From NCBI GenBank assembly GCA_017390475.1, contig JAFPBO010000022.1, forward strand, positions 124,001-188,000: 64,000 nt of DNA, given 5' to 3'. Of this stretch, positions 18,268-28,001 are shown piece after piece. Position 1 is the stretch's first letter. Every line of letters starts with the position of its first letter. Origin of the DNA: Loktanella sp. (GTDB lineage: Bacteria; Pseudomonadota; Alphaproteobacteria; Rhodobacterales; Rhodobacteraceae). The notes below the pieces were generated by a model. The model searched no databases and was not told where the DNA came from. It saw nothing but the letters and a program-made list of their open reading frames with translations. A program made the position numbers and the translations under genes.

Positions 18268-18921
18268 ATGTCTCTGGACGATATCCAAACCCGTATCGCA
18301 GCCGCTTGTACAAAGGCGGGGCGCAATGTGTCGGATGTCACTCTGATCGCCGTCTCAAAGGTACAACCGGATGCCCGGGTCGCCGCTGTGCTGGATCATG
18401 GGCACCGAGTCTTTGGCGAAAACAAGGTGCAGGAAGCGGCAGGCAAATGGCCGCGCTTTCGCGAATCCTATGACGGGATCGCCCTGCACCTGATCGGCCC
18501 ATTGCAGACCAACAAGGCGCGCCAAGCGATGGAACTGGCGCAGGCGATCCATACGCTGGACCGGTCAAAGCTGGCCAATACAATCGCGCGGCTGGCGCAG
18601 GAAATGGGGCAATGCCCCGATATCTTCATTCAGGTGAACACCGGCGAGGAGCCGCAAAAGGCCGGTGTGCTGCCGGCCGAGGTTGATGATTTCGTAACGC
18701 AGGCGCGTGCTCTGGACCTGCCGGTGGTGGGCCTGATGTGCATCCCGCCGGTGTATGAGGAACCGTCACTCCATTTTGCGCTACTGGCCAAGATGGCAGC
18801 GCGCAACGGTCTGGCCGGCCTCTCCATGGGGATGAGCGCCGATTTCGAAAGCGCGATTGCGTTGGGGGCAACGCATATCCGTGTAGGATCGGCGATTTTC
18901 GGGGATCGGGTGGCGCCGTGA
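18268..18921 (+). CDS. yggS: YggS-family PLP homeostasis protein
   Basis: A 217-aa pyridoxal-phosphate-binding protein of the YggS/PROSC family, which buffers PLP and affects amino-acid balance. The PLP lysine is in TLIAVSKVQP. Other family blocks are VFGENKVQEA, LHLIGPLQTNK and the phosphate-binding end LSMGMSADFESAI with IRVGSAIFG. The ATG at 18268 has GAAGGA upstream. The frame stays open far upstream across the antisense of the porin gene, but homology starts here. It overlaps the next gene by 4 nt (GTGA). Confidence 0.93.
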   Translation: MSLDDIQTRIAAACTKAGRNVSDVTLIAVSKVQPDARVAAVLDHGHRVFGENKVQEAAGKWPRFRESYDGIALHLIGPLQTNKARQAMELAQAIHTLDRSKLANTIARLAQEMGQCPDIFIQVNTGEEPQKAGVLPAEVDDFVTQARALDLPVVGLMCIPPVYEEPSLHFALLAKMAARNGLAGLSMGMSADFESAIALGATHIRVGSAIFGDRVAP

Positions 18922-19565
18922 CTGCGGGTTACAATCCGCCGCAAGCGCCGCTGGACATCCTGCACCACGATCATCAGGTCCTGCTGGTGGATAAACCCAG
19001 CGGGTTGCTGTCCGTGCCAGGCAAGGGGCCTGACCTGACAGATTGCCTGATCGCCCGCGTGCAGGCGGTCTTTCCCGATGCCTTGCTGGTGCACCGCCTG
19101 GACCGCGATACGTCAGGGGTGATGATCTTTGCCATGACGCCCCATGCGCAGCGCCATCTGGGTCTGCAATTTGAAAACCGACAAACCAAGAAAACATATG
19201 TCGCCCGTGTCTGGGGCGAGATGGCGGACAAGACCGGCACCGTCGATCTGCCGCTGATCGTGGATTGGCCGAACCGGCCTTTGCAGATGGTCGATCATGA
19301 AAATGGCCGTGCTGCTGTCACCGATTGGCGCGTGGTGCGCAAAGGCGGCGGCGAAACCCGCGTCCGGCTGATGCCCAAGACCGGGCGGTCACATCAATTG
19401 CGGGTGCATATGCTGGCGCTTGGGCATCCGATTCTGGGTGACCCTTTCTATGCAAAGGGTCAGGCGCGGGATCATCCGCGCCTGATGTTGCATTCTGAAA
19501 CGCTGCAATTCCGCCACCCTGACGGTGGGCAGGGGATACGCATCACAGCGAAATGTCCGTTCTAG
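18918..19565 (+). CDS. RluA-family RNA pseudouridine synthase
   Basis: A 215-aa pseudouridine synthase. The catalytic aspartate is in the signature HRLDRDTSG. The C-terminal block GRSHQLRVHMLALGHPILGD is also typical. It is short and has no S4 domain, as in the RluA/TruC subgroup. The exact rRNA or tRNA target cannot be read from the sequence. It starts with GTG within the yggS stop, so the two are translationally coupled. Confidence 0.9.
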   Translation: MTAGYNPPQAPLDILHHDHQVLLVDKPSGLLSVPGKGPDLTDCLIARVQAVFPDALLVHRLDRDTSGVMIFAMTPHAQRHLGLQFENRQTKKTYVARVWGEMADKTGTVDLPLIVDWPNRPLQMVDHENGRAAVTDWRVVRKGGGETRVRLMPKTGRSHQLRVHMLALGHPILGDPFYAKGQARDHPRLMLHSETLQFRHPDGGQGIRITAKCPF

Positions 19566-19582
19566 GACAGGAACTGCACTGC

Positions 19583-20176
19583 CTAGGACAGGAACTGCTG
19601 CACCGCGGTGACTTCGCTTTGCGCAATGCCGTGGCCGCCGTTGTGCCAATGCACCTGTACCTCGGCACCCTGTACCGTCAGATAGTCCACCAGCGCGCGG
19701 GTCAGGTCGGGTGGGCAGATTGGGTCGTTTTCACCGGCGGTGATCAGTACGCGCTTGCCCTGCAGTCCCGGTTGCGGGGCGGGTGTAAAGGGAATCAGCG
19801 GATGCATCAGGATCAGATCATCAACCAGATCGCCCCGTGCCATCGCGACTGAGGCAAGAATATTCGCCCCGTTGGAGTAGCCCAGACCGATGGTGTGGCT
19901 GGCCCCGGTCCGCGCGATCTCATCGGCGATGAAATGGGTCATCGTGTCGGTCCGATGGGCCAGATCGTCCATGTCATAGACGCCTTCTGCCGCGCGTTTG
20001 AAATAGCGAGCAGCGCCATGTTCAGAGACATCGCCGCGGGGCGAGGTGACATGCGCACCGGGGATCAACTGTTCGGCGAAACCATGAAACTGATCCTCTG
20101 ACCCGCCGGTGCCGTGAAAGGTCAGGAACAGCGGTGAGCCCGCTGCCCCTTCAGTGCGTTTTGTAATATAGGTCAT
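19583..20176 (-). CDS. MhqD/phospholipase-carboxylesterase-like hydrolase
   Basis: A 197-aa alpha/beta hydrolase. The oxyanion segment is FLTFHGTGGSED, the nucleophile serine lies in LGYSNGANI (G-x-S-x-G), the acid is probably in GENDPICPP, and the catalytic His is in NGGHGI. It belongs to the small carboxylesterase group that includes MhqD, which accompanies the ring-cleaving dioxygenase MhqO. Only 1 nt separates its ATG from the stop of the MhqO-like gene upstream, which supports that pairing. Confidence 0.88.
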   Translation of the reverse strand: MTYITKRTEGAAGSPLFLTFHGTGGSEDQFHGFAEQLIPGAHVTSPRGDVSEHGAARYFKRAAEGVYDMDDLAHRTDTMTHFIADEIARTGASHTIGLGYSNGANILASVAMARGDLVDDLILMHPLIPFTPAPQPGLQGKRVLITAGENDPICPPDLTRALVDYLTVQGAEVQVHWHNGGHGIAQSEVTAVQQFLS

Positions 20177-20177
20177 C

Positions 20178-21107
20178 TTACCCTTCCAGCGGTTCCAGCA
20201 GGTTTTCCAGCTGCACCCGCAGATGTTCATGCTGGCTGGGCAGTTTCAGCGCCTGCCCCAGATGGGCGGTATCTTCATCACGGGCAAAGCCGGGTTCATT
20301 CGTCGCCACCTCGAACAGCACGCCGCCTGGCGTCCGGAAATAGATCGCGTAAAAGTAATCGCGGTCAATCACCGGGGTCACCTGATAGCCGGTGTCCAGC
20401 AAAGCTTCGCGGACTTCCAGCTGCCGCGCGCGGTTGTCCACGGCAAAGGCGATGTGATGTACGGACCCTGCCCCTTGGGCGGCACGGGGGGCGGATGGCG
20501 TGACTTCGATATCAATCGTATTGGCATCATTGCCGCCGGGCACGACGAAACGTGTCACGTTGTTTTCGCTGTCCAGCTTTTCGTAACCCATGAACCCGAG
20601 CAGTTCCGCGCTGGCATCGCCATTCTGCAGCCGCATATCGGCAGAATGGAAACCCCTGATTGCAATGCTTTCGGTGACGCCATTGCCGGTCCATGGGGCG
20701 CGGTTGTCGTCGCGTTCTACCAAAGCGAACTGATCGCCATCAGGGCCGTTGAACAGCACGCGCTTTTCACCAAAACGGGTGTCCTGCGCCACGGCATCAG
20801 TGTCGAATGTCGTCAGCCGGTCCAGCCAGGCCTGCGACGTGCCGGTGGGAATGGCAAAGGATGTGCGCCCGACTTCACCCGCGCCAGCGCGTCCGCGCCC
20901 GGCATTGGGGAAAGGGAAATAGGTCATGACAGTCCCTGCCGACCCTGTCTCATCCCCATAATACAGGTGATAGACGTCGGGCGCGTCAAAGTTGACAGTC
21001 TGTTTCACCCGGCGCAAGCCAAGTACATTTGTGAAGAATGCGTTGTTTTCGCGGGCAGAGCTGGCCAGTGATGTGACGTGGTGCAGCCCTTTGATTTGTT
21101 TGATCAT
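20178..21107 (-). CDS. MhqO-like ring-cleaving dioxygenase (VOC family)
   Basis: A 309-aa protein with two vicinal-oxygen-chelate domains. The first starts GLHHVTSLASSARENNAFFT, the second has SVHHIAFAVDNRARQLEVRE; FRTPGGVLFEVATNEPGF carries the usual metal-ligand glutamate. MhqO-type enzymes are implicated in breakdown of hydroquinones and resistance to quinones. The ATG has AGGAG 8 nt upstream. It forms a two-gene unit with the hydrolase below; no MarR/MhqR-type regulator lies next to it. Confidence 0.88.
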   Translation of the reverse strand: MIKQIKGLHHVTSLASSARENNAFFTNVLGLRRVKQTVNFDAPDVYHLYYGDETGSAGTVMTYFPFPNAGRGRAGAGEVGRTSFAIPTGTSQAWLDRLTTFDTDAVAQDTRFGEKRVLFNGPDGDQFALVERDDNRAPWTGNGVTESIAIRGFHSADMRLQNGDASAELLGFMGYEKLDSENNVTRFVVPGGNDANTIDIEVTPSAPRAAQGAGSVHHIAFAVDNRARQLEVREALLDTGYQVTPVIDRDYFYAIYFRTPGGVLFEVATNEPGFARDEDTAHLGQALKLPSQHEHLRVQLENLLEPLEG

Positions 21108-21168
21108 GGTGTTTCTCCTAAACCGTTATCGTCTAGATAGAGGAAAAACCCGCGCACTAAATAGCAGT

Positions 21169-21191
21169 GGGCGCACCTGATTGGTGCGCCC
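21169..21191 (-). terminator. Hairpin after the aldehyde dehydrogenase gene
   Basis: GGGCGCACC and GGTGCGCCC form a perfect 9-bp stem with a TGATT loop, 12 nt past the aldehyde dehydrogenase stop. A clear T-tract is missing on the minus strand, so it may rely on Rho. Confidence 0.55.
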
Positions 21192-21202
21192 TTGCACATG
21201 AC

Positions 21203-22642
21203 TTAATCGACAGACCAGCCAGAGATCGCTTTGACCTCCAGAAATTCCTCGATGCCCCAGATACCGCCTTCACGCGCGCGGCCGGACATCTTGACCCCGC
21301 CAAAGGGTGCGCCAGCACCGCGGGATTTGCCGTTCATCTCGATCATGCCCGCGCGCAGGGCCAGCGCCATGCGGTTGCGTTTGGCACCATCCTGCGACTG
21401 CACATAATTGGTCAGGCCGTAGGGGGTGTCATTAGCGATCTGCACCGCCTCGTCCTCGGTATCGAAAGGAATGATAGACAGAACCGGGCCAAAGATTTCC
21501 TCGCGTGCGATCCGCATCTGGTTGTTCACATCGGCAAAGACGGTCGGGCGCACATAGAAACCACGGTTCATGCCGTCGGGGAGGCCGGGACCACCGGCGA
21601 CAAGGCGCGCGCCTTCATCGATGCCGACCTGAATCATCGTCTGGATCTGGTCCCATTGCTTGCGGTTCACCACCGGGCCGATATGGCGACCTTCCTCTGA
21701 CGCGGGACCAACGGCGATGCTTTTCGCGACCTCGGCTGCGGTTTCCACCGCGCTGTCATAGATCGACCGTTCCACCAGCATCCGTGTCGGCGCGTTACAA
21801 GACTGGCCGGAATTGTTCATGCAGCTTAGCACACCGCGTTTGACGGCCTTTTCATCGGCATCGGCAAAGATCACATTGGCGCCTTTGCCACCCAGTTCCA
21901 GCGTGACGCGTTTCAACGTTTCCGCCGCAGCAAGAGAGATCGCTTTGCCCGCACGAGTAGAGCCGGTAAAGCTGATCATCTGCACGTCTTCATGGCGGGA
22001 TAGCTGACTGCCGACCCCCATGCCGTCGCCATTCACCAGGTTGAACACACCCGCAGGCACGCCTGCATCATGCACGAATTCGGCAAACAGCAAGGATGAC
22101 AATGGCGCCTCTTCCGACGGTTTCAGCACCACGGTGCAACCGGCCAGCAAGGCTGGGATCACCTTGAGCGTGACCTGATTCATCGGCCAGTTCCACGGTG
22201 TGATCAGACCAACCACGCCGATCGGTTCCATCGCGATCATCGTGTCAGGCGCATGCGGCCCAAGCGGACGGATCCATTCGACCTGATCAAAGGCGGCCAG
22301 AAAATCCTCCAGATGTTCGGGCAGGCAGGGGGCTTGTGAATTGCGCGCCAGATCAATCGGTGCGCCCATTTCCAGGCTGATCGCCTGCGCCATTTCTTCG
22401 GCACGGGCTTCGTATTGCGCCAGAATGCCTTTGACATAATCCGCGCGTTTCGCCGGGTCTGTCGCGGCCCAGGCAGGAAAGGCCGCTGTTGCCGCAGCGA
22501 CTGCAGCATTGGTATCGGCATGATCGCCGAGAGAGATAACGGCGCAGACATCTTCGGTGGATGGGTTGATCACATCGTGGTCATGGGGTCTGGCGGGGGC
22601 GACCCAGGCGCCGTCGATATAGAAATTGCGGTGTTCGATCAT
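21203..22642 (-). CDS. NAD(P)+-dependent aldehyde dehydrogenase
   Basis: A 479-aa ALDH-superfamily enzyme oxidising an aldehyde to an acid. The Rossmann glycines are in FTGSTRAGKAI, the general-base Glu in LELGGKGANVIF, and the catalytic Cys in NNSGQSCNAPTR. WNWPMNQVTLKVIPAL is the usual active-site Asn segment. The start at 22642 has AGGAG upstream; the longer open frame has no support. Substrate unknown. It diverges from the peroxiredoxin gene and is upstream of the MhqO/MhqD-like pair on the same strand. Confidence 0.93.
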   Translation of the reverse strand: MIEHRNFYIDGAWVAPARPHDHDVINPSTEDVCAVISLGDHADTNAAVAAATAAFPAWAATDPAKRADYVKGILAQYEARAEEMAQAISLEMGAPIDLARNSQAPCLPEHLEDFLAAFDQVEWIRPLGPHAPDTMIAMEPIGVVGLITPWNWPMNQVTLKVIPALLAGCTVVLKPSEEAPLSSLLFAEFVHDAGVPAGVFNLVNGDGMGVGSQLSRHEDVQMISFTGSTRAGKAISLAAAETLKRVTLELGGKGANVIFADADEKAVKRGVLSCMNNSGQSCNAPTRMLVERSIYDSAVETAAEVAKSIAVGPASEEGRHIGPVVNRKQWDQIQTMIQVGIDEGARLVAGGPGLPDGMNRGFYVRPTVFADVNNQMRIAREEIFGPVLSIIPFDTEDEAVQIANDTPYGLTNYVQSQDGAKRNRMALALRAGMIEMNGKSRGAGAPFGGVKMSGRAREGGIWGIEEFLEVKAISGWSVD

Positions 22643-22765
22643 GATATTTCTCCTGCACTTTGGCAAAGGTGTGGCATCTGCCCCATCGCAACGCAAGCCA
22701 CGGTGGCACAAGCGCCTGACCATTCCTATGTAGGTTTGATAACCCCGAAATGAAGGAGCAAACTC

Positions 22766-23413
22766 ATGGGTCTGCGTATCAACGATACTATCCCCGATCT
22801 GACGGTCGAGACCGATCAAGGCACAATCGCGTTGCATGACTGGATCGGCGACAGCTGGGCGATCCTGTTTTCCCATCCCAAGGATTTTACCCCGGTCTGC
22901 ACCACTGAATTCGGCGCGGTCGCACAGCTGGCCGATGAATGGGAAAACCGTGGCACCAAGGTGATCGGTATCAGCATTGATGGCGTCACAGACCACAAGA
23001 AATGGAAAACCGATATCGAAAGCTTTGCTAAAGCCAAGGCCGGTTTCCCGATCATCGCTGATACTGATCTGGTAGTGGCGAAGGCATTCGACATGCTGCC
23101 TGCCGATGCCTATCTGCCCGACGGGCGCACCCCTAATGACAGCGCGACTGTGCGCGCGGTTTTCATCATCGGTCCGGATAAAAAGCTGAAGCTGTCGATG
23201 ACATACCCCATGAACGTGGGCCGTAATTTTGCCGAGGTGCTGCGCGCGCTGGACGGGCTGCAGACCGCTGCAGGCAATGGTGTGGCAACGCCCGCCAACT
23301 GGAACGTCGGCGATGATGTGATCATCCCCGCCACCGTCAGCAACGAGGACGCCAAGGCCAAATTCGGCGATTTCACCACAGTGTTGCCCTATCTGCGCAC
23401 GACTAAGCTTTGA
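22766..23413 (+). CDS. 1-Cys (Prx6-type) peroxiredoxin
   Basis: A 215-aa thiol peroxidase that reduces hydrogen peroxide and organic hydroperoxides. The peroxidatic Cys is in HPKDFTPVCTTEFG, with the conserved Pro/Thr before it and the Arg in SATVRAVFIIGPD. The long C-terminal part (from about residue 165) and the absence of a second conserved Cys fit the Prx6 subgroup. AAGGAG lies 7 nt before the ATG. Confidence 0.94.
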   Translation: MGLRINDTIPDLTVETDQGTIALHDWIGDSWAILFSHPKDFTPVCTTEFGAVAQLADEWENRGTKVIGISIDGVTDHKKWKTDIESFAKAKAGFPIIADTDLVVAKAFDMLPADAYLPDGRTPNDSATVRAVFIIGPDKKLKLSMTYPMNVGRNFAEVLRALDGLQTAAGNGVATPANWNVGDDVIIPATVSNEDAKAKFGDFTTVLPYLRTTKL

Positions 23414-23420
23414 ATGTCAC

Positions 23421-23444
23421 CGGGCCGCCCATGCGGGCAGCCCG
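23421..23444. terminator. Possible bidirectional hairpin between convergent genes
   Basis: CGGGCCGCCC and GGGCAGCCCG make a 10-bp stem with one central C-A mismatch and an ATGC loop, between the peroxiredoxin stop and the convergent beta-barrel gene. No T-tract on either side. Confidence 0.35.
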
Positions 23445-23466
23445 ATCAACCATGCAAACGTATTCA

Positions 23467-24099
23467 TTAGAACCGATACGAGACACCCAGTGACAGGTAT
23501 GGGTAAGCGAAAATATCGCTTGCGTCGCTGATGGCAGATTGCACGTCAGGATCATTGTTGATCTCGTCCTGTGCCGTTGGATCGGTCGCTGTAATCTTCA
23601 AGTCGATACCCCCGGTGAAGACCAGGCCGATTTCGGAGTTGAACGACCAACCGTTGCCAAAGCCATATTCATACCCGGCTGTGATCATTGGCGATACTTC
23701 GTTAGAGAATTCCGCATCGAGGGTGACACTTTCGGTGCTGCCAGATTCCAGATCAACTTCACCTGACGCAGTCAGTTCGCTGTTCGAAAAGAAAAGGCCA
23801 CCGGACAAGCGCCACGCACCCTGTGTCGGATAGTAATCGACAAGCAATGCAAGACCGCCCAAATCAAGGTCACCGCTGGCTGTCAGGCCATCGTCGTCAG
23901 TTTCGTCAAAATCCAAAGCGATGCCACCCATAAGAGCACCGCGAACGCGATACTGAGGGGCAATGTGGTAAGCTGCTTCAAGATTAGCGCCGAAAGTCGA
24001 AACACCCAAGCCAACGGACAGATCGCCAGAATCCTGTGCCGCGGCACCGGCACCGGCACCGATGGCAGTGGCGACAAGCGCCGCAAAAAAAATCTTCAT
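23467..24099 (-). CDS. Outer-membrane beta-barrel protein
   Basis: A 210-aa protein with a signal peptide (MKIFFAALVATAIGAGAGAAAQ) and OmpW/OmpA-like beta-barrel strands: alternating segments such as LEAAYHIAPQYRVRGALMG and YEYGFGNGWSFNSEIGLVF, ending in the Bam-type signal LSLGVSYRF. The plug-like acidic segment TDPTAQDEINNDPDVQSAI precedes the last strands. Likely eight strands by length. The specific function is unknown. It has its own upstream region of about 145 nt before the pnp terminator. Confidence 0.82.
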   Translation of the reverse strand: MKIFFAALVATAIGAGAGAAAQDSGDLSVGLGVSTFGANLEAAYHIAPQYRVRGALMGGIALDFDETDDDGLTASGDLDLGGLALLVDYYPTQGAWRLSGGLFFSNSELTASGEVDLESGSTESVTLDAEFSNEVSPMITAGYEYGFGNGWSFNSEIGLVFTGGIDLKITATDPTAQDEINNDPDVQSAISDASDIFAYPYLSLGVSYRF

Positions 24100-24243
24100 C
24101 GTTCATCCTCTCTCAGAATATACTGACCTAACGTCAAGTACTGTTTCCAAACTAGGGATAATTCGGTGATGATGGGGAGTCGTTTGGCTGCCGCATGTCG
24201 TCTTTGCCCCAAACTGTCGGATTTAGGCCACAGCGATAAACGT

Positions 24244-24272
24244 AATCACCCGGCCACAAGGACCGGGTGATT
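24244..24272 (-). terminator. Terminator of pnp
   Basis: AATCACCCGG and CCGGGTGATT pair perfectly over 10 bp around a 9-nt loop, 24 nt after the pnp stop. The minus-strand tail ACGTTTATC is only moderately T-rich. Confidence 0.65.
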
Positions 24273-24295
24273 GGTAAATTTGCCCGAAGACTGAC

Positions 24296-26431
24296 TTACT
24301 CTTCGGCAGCTTCTTCTTTGGCCACTTCCTGACCGGTGGCCTGATCGACCATCTTCATCGCCAGACGGACCTTGCCGCGGTCATCGAAGCCCAGCAGTTT
24401 GACCCAGACTTCCTGACCTTCTTTCAACACGTCCGAAGGATGGTTCAGGCGTTTGTTTTCGATCTGGGACACATGGACCAGACCGTCACGCTTGCCAAAG
24501 AAGTTCACGAAAGCGCCGAAATCAACCAGTTTGACCACGGTGCCTTTGTAGATCTTGCCTTCTTCCGGCTCTGCCACGATCGAATAGATCATGTCATAGG
24601 CGCGTTTGATCGCATCGGCATCATTCGATGCCAGCTTGATCACGCCATCATCGTTGATATCGACCTTGGCACCGGATGTTTCCACGATCTCGCGGATGAC
24701 CTTGCCGCCGGACCCGATGACTTCACGGATCTTGTCGACAGGGATCTGCATGGTTTCGATCTTGGGCGCGTGCACGCTGAATTCCTGTGCGCCAGTCAGC
24801 GCCTTGGACATTTCATTCAGGATATGCAGACGGCCAGCCTTGGCCTGATCCAGTGCTTTGGACATGATCTCTGGCGTGATGCCGGCGATCTTGATGTCCA
24901 TCTGCAGGGATGTGATGCCATTTTCGGTACCTGCAACCTTGAAATCCATATCGCCAAGGTGGTCTTCATCACCCAGAATATCGGACAGCACGGCATAGGA
25001 CCCGTCGTCTTCCATCACAAGACCCATGGCCACACCGGCGACAGGCGCTTTCAGCGGCACACCGGCATCCATCATGGACAGCGAACCGCCGCAGACAGAC
25101 GCCATGGAGGACGAGCCGTTGGATTCCGTGATCTCTGAGACGATGCGGATCGTGTATGGGAAATCTGTCGGCGCAGGCAGAACTGCCTGCAATGCACGCC
25201 ATGCCAGCTTACCATGGCCAATCTCGCGACGGCCGGGGCCAGAGACGCGGCCAACCTCGCCCACCGAATAGGGGGGGAAGTTATAATGCAGCATGAAGTT
25301 GGTCTTATACATACCATTGAGCGAGTCGATCATCTGCTCGTCATCGCCGGTGCCCAGCGTGGTCACGACCAGCCCCTGAGTTTCCCCGCGGGTAAACAAG
25401 GCCGATCCGTGGGTCCGTGGCAGGATACCGGTTTCCGACACGATCGGGCGGATCTGATCCAGAGCGCGGCCGTCAATACGACGCCCGTTCTTGACCACAT
25501 CGCCGCGCAGCACGGCGGATTCCAGTTTCTTCAGGGCGGGACCAAGGTTGGCATCGGCTTGCTGGTCTTCGGTCAGCGCGGCGATGATATCGGCTTTGGC
25601 GGCGGATACCGCTGTCGTGCGTTCCTGCTTGTCGGTGATCGCATAGGCGGCGCGCATCTTGGCTTCGCCTGTGGTTTTCACGGCCTCGTAGAGATCGGAA
25701 TAATCTTCCGGCTGGAAATCGAACGGTTCTTTGGCACATTCTTCGGCCAACGAGATGATCAGGTCGATCACCGGCTGGATCTGTTCATGCGCAAAGGTCA
25801 CGGCACCCAGCATTTCAGCTTCTGACAGCTCGTATGCTTCGGACTCGACCATCATCACCGCGTCTTTGGTGCCTGCAACAACCAGATCAAGGCGCTGTTC
25901 CGGCTTGGTGCGCAGGTTGTGCATATCGTCGATTTCAGGGTTCAGGATATATTCACCATCCACAAAACCCACACGACAGGCACCAATCGGCCCCATGAAC
26001 GGCGCCCCGGAAATTGTCAGCGCAGCGGATGCGGCGATCATCGCAACCATGTCAGGGTCATTGACCATGTCATAGGACAGCACCGTACACATCACCAGCA
26101 CTTCGTTCTTGAAGCCGGGGACGAACAATGGGCGGATCGGGCGGTCGATCAGGCGGGATGTCAGCGTCTCTTTTTCAGTGGGACGCGCTTCGCGCTTGAA
26201 AAAGCCACCTGGCACTTTGCCGGCGGCATAATATTTCTCTTGGTAATGCACGGTCAGCGGGAAGAAGTCCTGCCCCGGCTTTTGCGCCTTTGCAAAGGTC
26301 ACATTGGCCATCACGCTGGTTTCGCCCAGCGTGGCAATGACCGACCCGTCAGCCTGACGGGCAACCTTGCCGGTTTCGAGTGTAAGCGTCTCTTCGCCCC
26401 ACTGCATAGATTTTTTCACTTCGTTAAACAT
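24296..26431 (-). CDS. pnp: Polyribonucleotide nucleotidyltransferase (PNPase)
   Basis: A 711-aa 3'-5' phosphorolytic exoribonuclease of the RNA degradosome. Two RNase PH domains are visible; the second holds the active-site region [20 protein letters not shown]. They are followed by a KH domain ([20 protein letters not shown]) and an S1 domain ([20 protein letters not shown]). Three ATGs are in tandem; the third (26431) has AGGA at the best spacing. Its usual neighbour rpsO is separated from it here by a convergently oriented phosphatase-type gene. Confidence 0.96.
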   Translation of the reverse strand: MFNEVKKSMQWGEETLTLETGKVARQADGSVIATLGETSVMANVTFAKAQKPGQDFFPLTVHYQEKYYAAGKVPGGFFKREARPTEKETLTSRLIDRPIRPLFVPGFKNEVLVMCTVLSYDMVNDPDMVAMIAASAALTISGAPFMGPIGACRVGFVDGEYILNPEIDDMHNLRTKPEQRLDLVVAGTKDAVMMVESEAYELSEAEMLGAVTFAHEQIQPVIDLIISLAEECAKEPFDFQPEDYSDLYEAVKTTGEAKMRAAYAITDKQERTTAVSAAKADIIAALTEDQQADANLGPALKKLESAVLRGDVVKNGRRIDGRALDQIRPIVSETGILPRTHGSALFTRGETQGLVVTTLGTGDDEQMIDSLNGMYKTNFMLHYNFPPYSVGEVGRVSGPGRREIGHGKLAWRALQAVLPAPTDFPYTIRIVSEITESNGSSSMASVCGGSLSMMDAGVPLKAPVAGVAMGLVMEDDGSYAVLSDILGDEDHLGDMDFKVAGTENGITSLQMDIKIAGITPEIMSKALDQAKAGRLHILNEMSKALTGAQEFSVHAPKIETMQIPVDKIREVIGSGGKVIREIVETSGAKVDINDDGVIKLASNDADAIKRAYDMIYSIVAEPEEGKIYKGTVVKLVDFGAFVNFFGKRDGLVHVSQIENKRLNHPSDVLKEGQEVWVKLLGFDDRGKVRLAMKMVDQATGQEVAKEEAAEE

Positions 26432-26467
26432 CATCATGTCCTAGTCGGGCCGCAGCCCATTTTGCGT

Positions 26468-26485
26468 AGGGGGCGTATTCCCCCT
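26468..26485 (-). promoter_or_regulatory. Hairpin in the pnp leader
   Basis: AGGGGG and CCCCCT form a 6-bp stem around a 6-nt loop, 37 nt upstream of the pnp start. In enterobacteria a leader hairpin is cut by RNase III for pnp autoregulation; whether this shorter one acts similarly is only a suggestion. Confidence 0.3.
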
Positions 26486-26622
26486 CATCCCTGTATCTTC
26501 TTTGTATCGGCGCTGGGATGCGGGCGCCGGGCTTGTCAAAGATGGTCGGGACTTAACGGATATTGGCCTGTTTGGGAAGAGGGGCTAGGTTTCACCGCAT
26601 TGCAGCGCAGATTGGGGCGGAT

Positions 26623-27540
26623 ATGTGGAAAAAACTCATCAGGGGCACGGCGGGTCTGATCCTGGTGCTGGTCACCATCGTCGGCTGCCAGCAGGTGCGC
26701 AATTCCGGCAGCGATCCAGTGCCGGAGGCTGCGCCGAAAACATTGCGACTGGCCAGCTATAATGTGCACTACATTATTCTTGGGCGCGCTACCGGGCCAT
26801 GGTCTGTGGCGGATTGGGATCGGCGCAAAGGCCCACTGGATCTGGCGTTCAAGGCGGTGGACGCTGATCTGATGGCGTTGCAGGAAATGGAAAGCTTTGG
26901 TGGCAGATCGGAAGGGGCCGTCAATCTGACGCTGGACTGGCTACTGGCCAATAATCCAAGCTATGCCGCTGCTGCTGTGGGGCCGGTGGACCGGTTTCCA
27001 TCAACCCAGCCAATCCTGTATCGCACCGACCGGCTGGAGGTATTGGATCAAGGCTGGTTCTTCTTTTCCGACACACCTGATGTAATCTATTCCCGCACAT
27101 TCAACGGATCCTATCCAGCTTTTGCATCCTGGGCTCAATTCCGCGACCGCGACACCGGCGCGATGTTTCGCGTGGTGAACCTGCATACCGATTACGCCAG
27201 CCTGTCGAACCGCCAGCAATCCATCGCGCTGGTTGCCGATCGGATCGCACCCTGGATCGCGGCGGACGAAGCCTTGTTCGTTGTGGGGGATTTCAATGCC
27301 CGGCTCGGATCACCGATCCTGCAAACCCTCGGCGATCTGGGGGTGGATTATGCGCCGGTGCGCGGATCAACCTTTCATTTCAATCGCGGGCTGAACCTGT
27401 TCGGCGCGATCGATCATCTAGGCTATGTCGGGGGTCCCTGGCTGGCTGCAGGGCCTTTCGTGTTGCGCGAAAAGTTTGCCGGTGAATGGCCCACCGATCA
27501 TTATCCTGTCGCCGCCGACTTCATCCTGCCAGCCCGATAA
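26623..27540 (+). CDS. Endonuclease/exonuclease/phosphatase-family lipoprotein
   Basis: A 305-aa protein anchored by a lipobox (LVTIVGC after WKKLIRGTAGLIL). The EEP catalytic set is complete: Asn in ASYNVHY, Glu in ALQEMES, His in VVNLHTDY, Asp/Asn in VVGDFNARL, and Asp/His in AIDHLGY and PTDHYPVAADF. Family members cut nucleic acids or phosphodiesters in lipids or inositides; an envelope-anchored nuclease or phosphatase scavenging phosphate is plausible. The start at 26623 has GGGGCGG upstream. It diverges from pnp and converges on rpsO. Confidence 0.87.
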   Translation: MWKKLIRGTAGLILVLVTIVGCQQVRNSGSDPVPEAAPKTLRLASYNVHYIILGRATGPWSVADWDRRKGPLDLAFKAVDADLMALQEMESFGGRSEGAVNLTLDWLLANNPSYAAAAVGPVDRFPSTQPILYRTDRLEVLDQGWFFFSDTPDVIYSRTFNGSYPAFASWAQFRDRDTGAMFRVVNLHTDYASLSNRQQSIALVADRIAPWIAADEALFVVGDFNARLGSPILQTLGDLGVDYAPVRGSTFHFNRGLNLFGAIDHLGYVGGPWLAAGPFVLREKFAGEWPTDHYPVAADFILPAR

Positions 27541-27545
27541 AGCAA

Positions 27546-27574
27546 AAACGCCCGCCCCAAGGGGACGAGCGTTT
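27546..27574. terminator. Imperfect bidirectional hairpin, EEP gene / rpsO
   Basis: AAACGC and GCGTTT pair at the base, with a partly paired CCGCCCC/GGGGACG interior, in the 59 nt between two convergent stops. T-rich flanks occur in both directions. Confidence 0.6.
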
Positions 27575-27599
27575 CCGGGTTCGTACAACGGGTCGCGCG

Positions 27600-27869
27600 T
27601 TACCGGCGCAGGCCGAGGCGCTGGATCAGGTTCTGATAGCGGGCTTCGTCCTTGGATTTGGTGTAATCCAGAAGCTTGCGGCGCAGGGCGACCATTTTCA
27701 GCAGACCACGGCGACCGTGGTTGTCTTTCTTGTGGGTCTTGAAATGCTCTGTCAGGGTCGCGATGCGGCTGGACAGGATCGCAACTTGCACTTCGGGCGA
27801 ACCGGTGTCGCCTTCTTTGGTTGCGAATTCTTTCATGATCCGTGTTTTTTCTTCGGCAGTAATCGACAT
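27600..27869 (-). CDS. rpsO: Ribosomal protein S15
   Basis: The 89-aa S15 of the 30S platform. Family blocks are visible: [35 protein letters not shown] and [17 protein letters not shown]. The ATG at 27869 has AAGGAG 7 nt upstream; the longer open frame is not supported. Transcription comes from the truB side, but three unrelated genes intervene. Confidence 0.97.
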   Translation of the reverse strand: MSITAEEKTRIMKEFATKEGDTGSPEVQVAILSSRIATLTEHFKTHKKDNHGRRGLLKMVALRRKLLDYTKSKDEARYQNLIQRLGLRR

Positions 27870-28001
27870 CGGGGTCTCCTTGTCTAAAGGGTGAATGGCG
27901 CAAGCCGGGATGTCGTCCAGCAAGGCCCGTGGAGGTGCCGCCCGGAATATCTCCGCGCGGATGGCTGCGCATAAGGGAATTCGACGCAAAAGAAAAGCGT
28001 T

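Noticed and set aside
26520-26545. TTGACA upstream of pnp on the minus strand as a promoter
   Set aside because: No -10 box at 16-18 nt; the nearest A/T-rich hexamer is 25 nt away.
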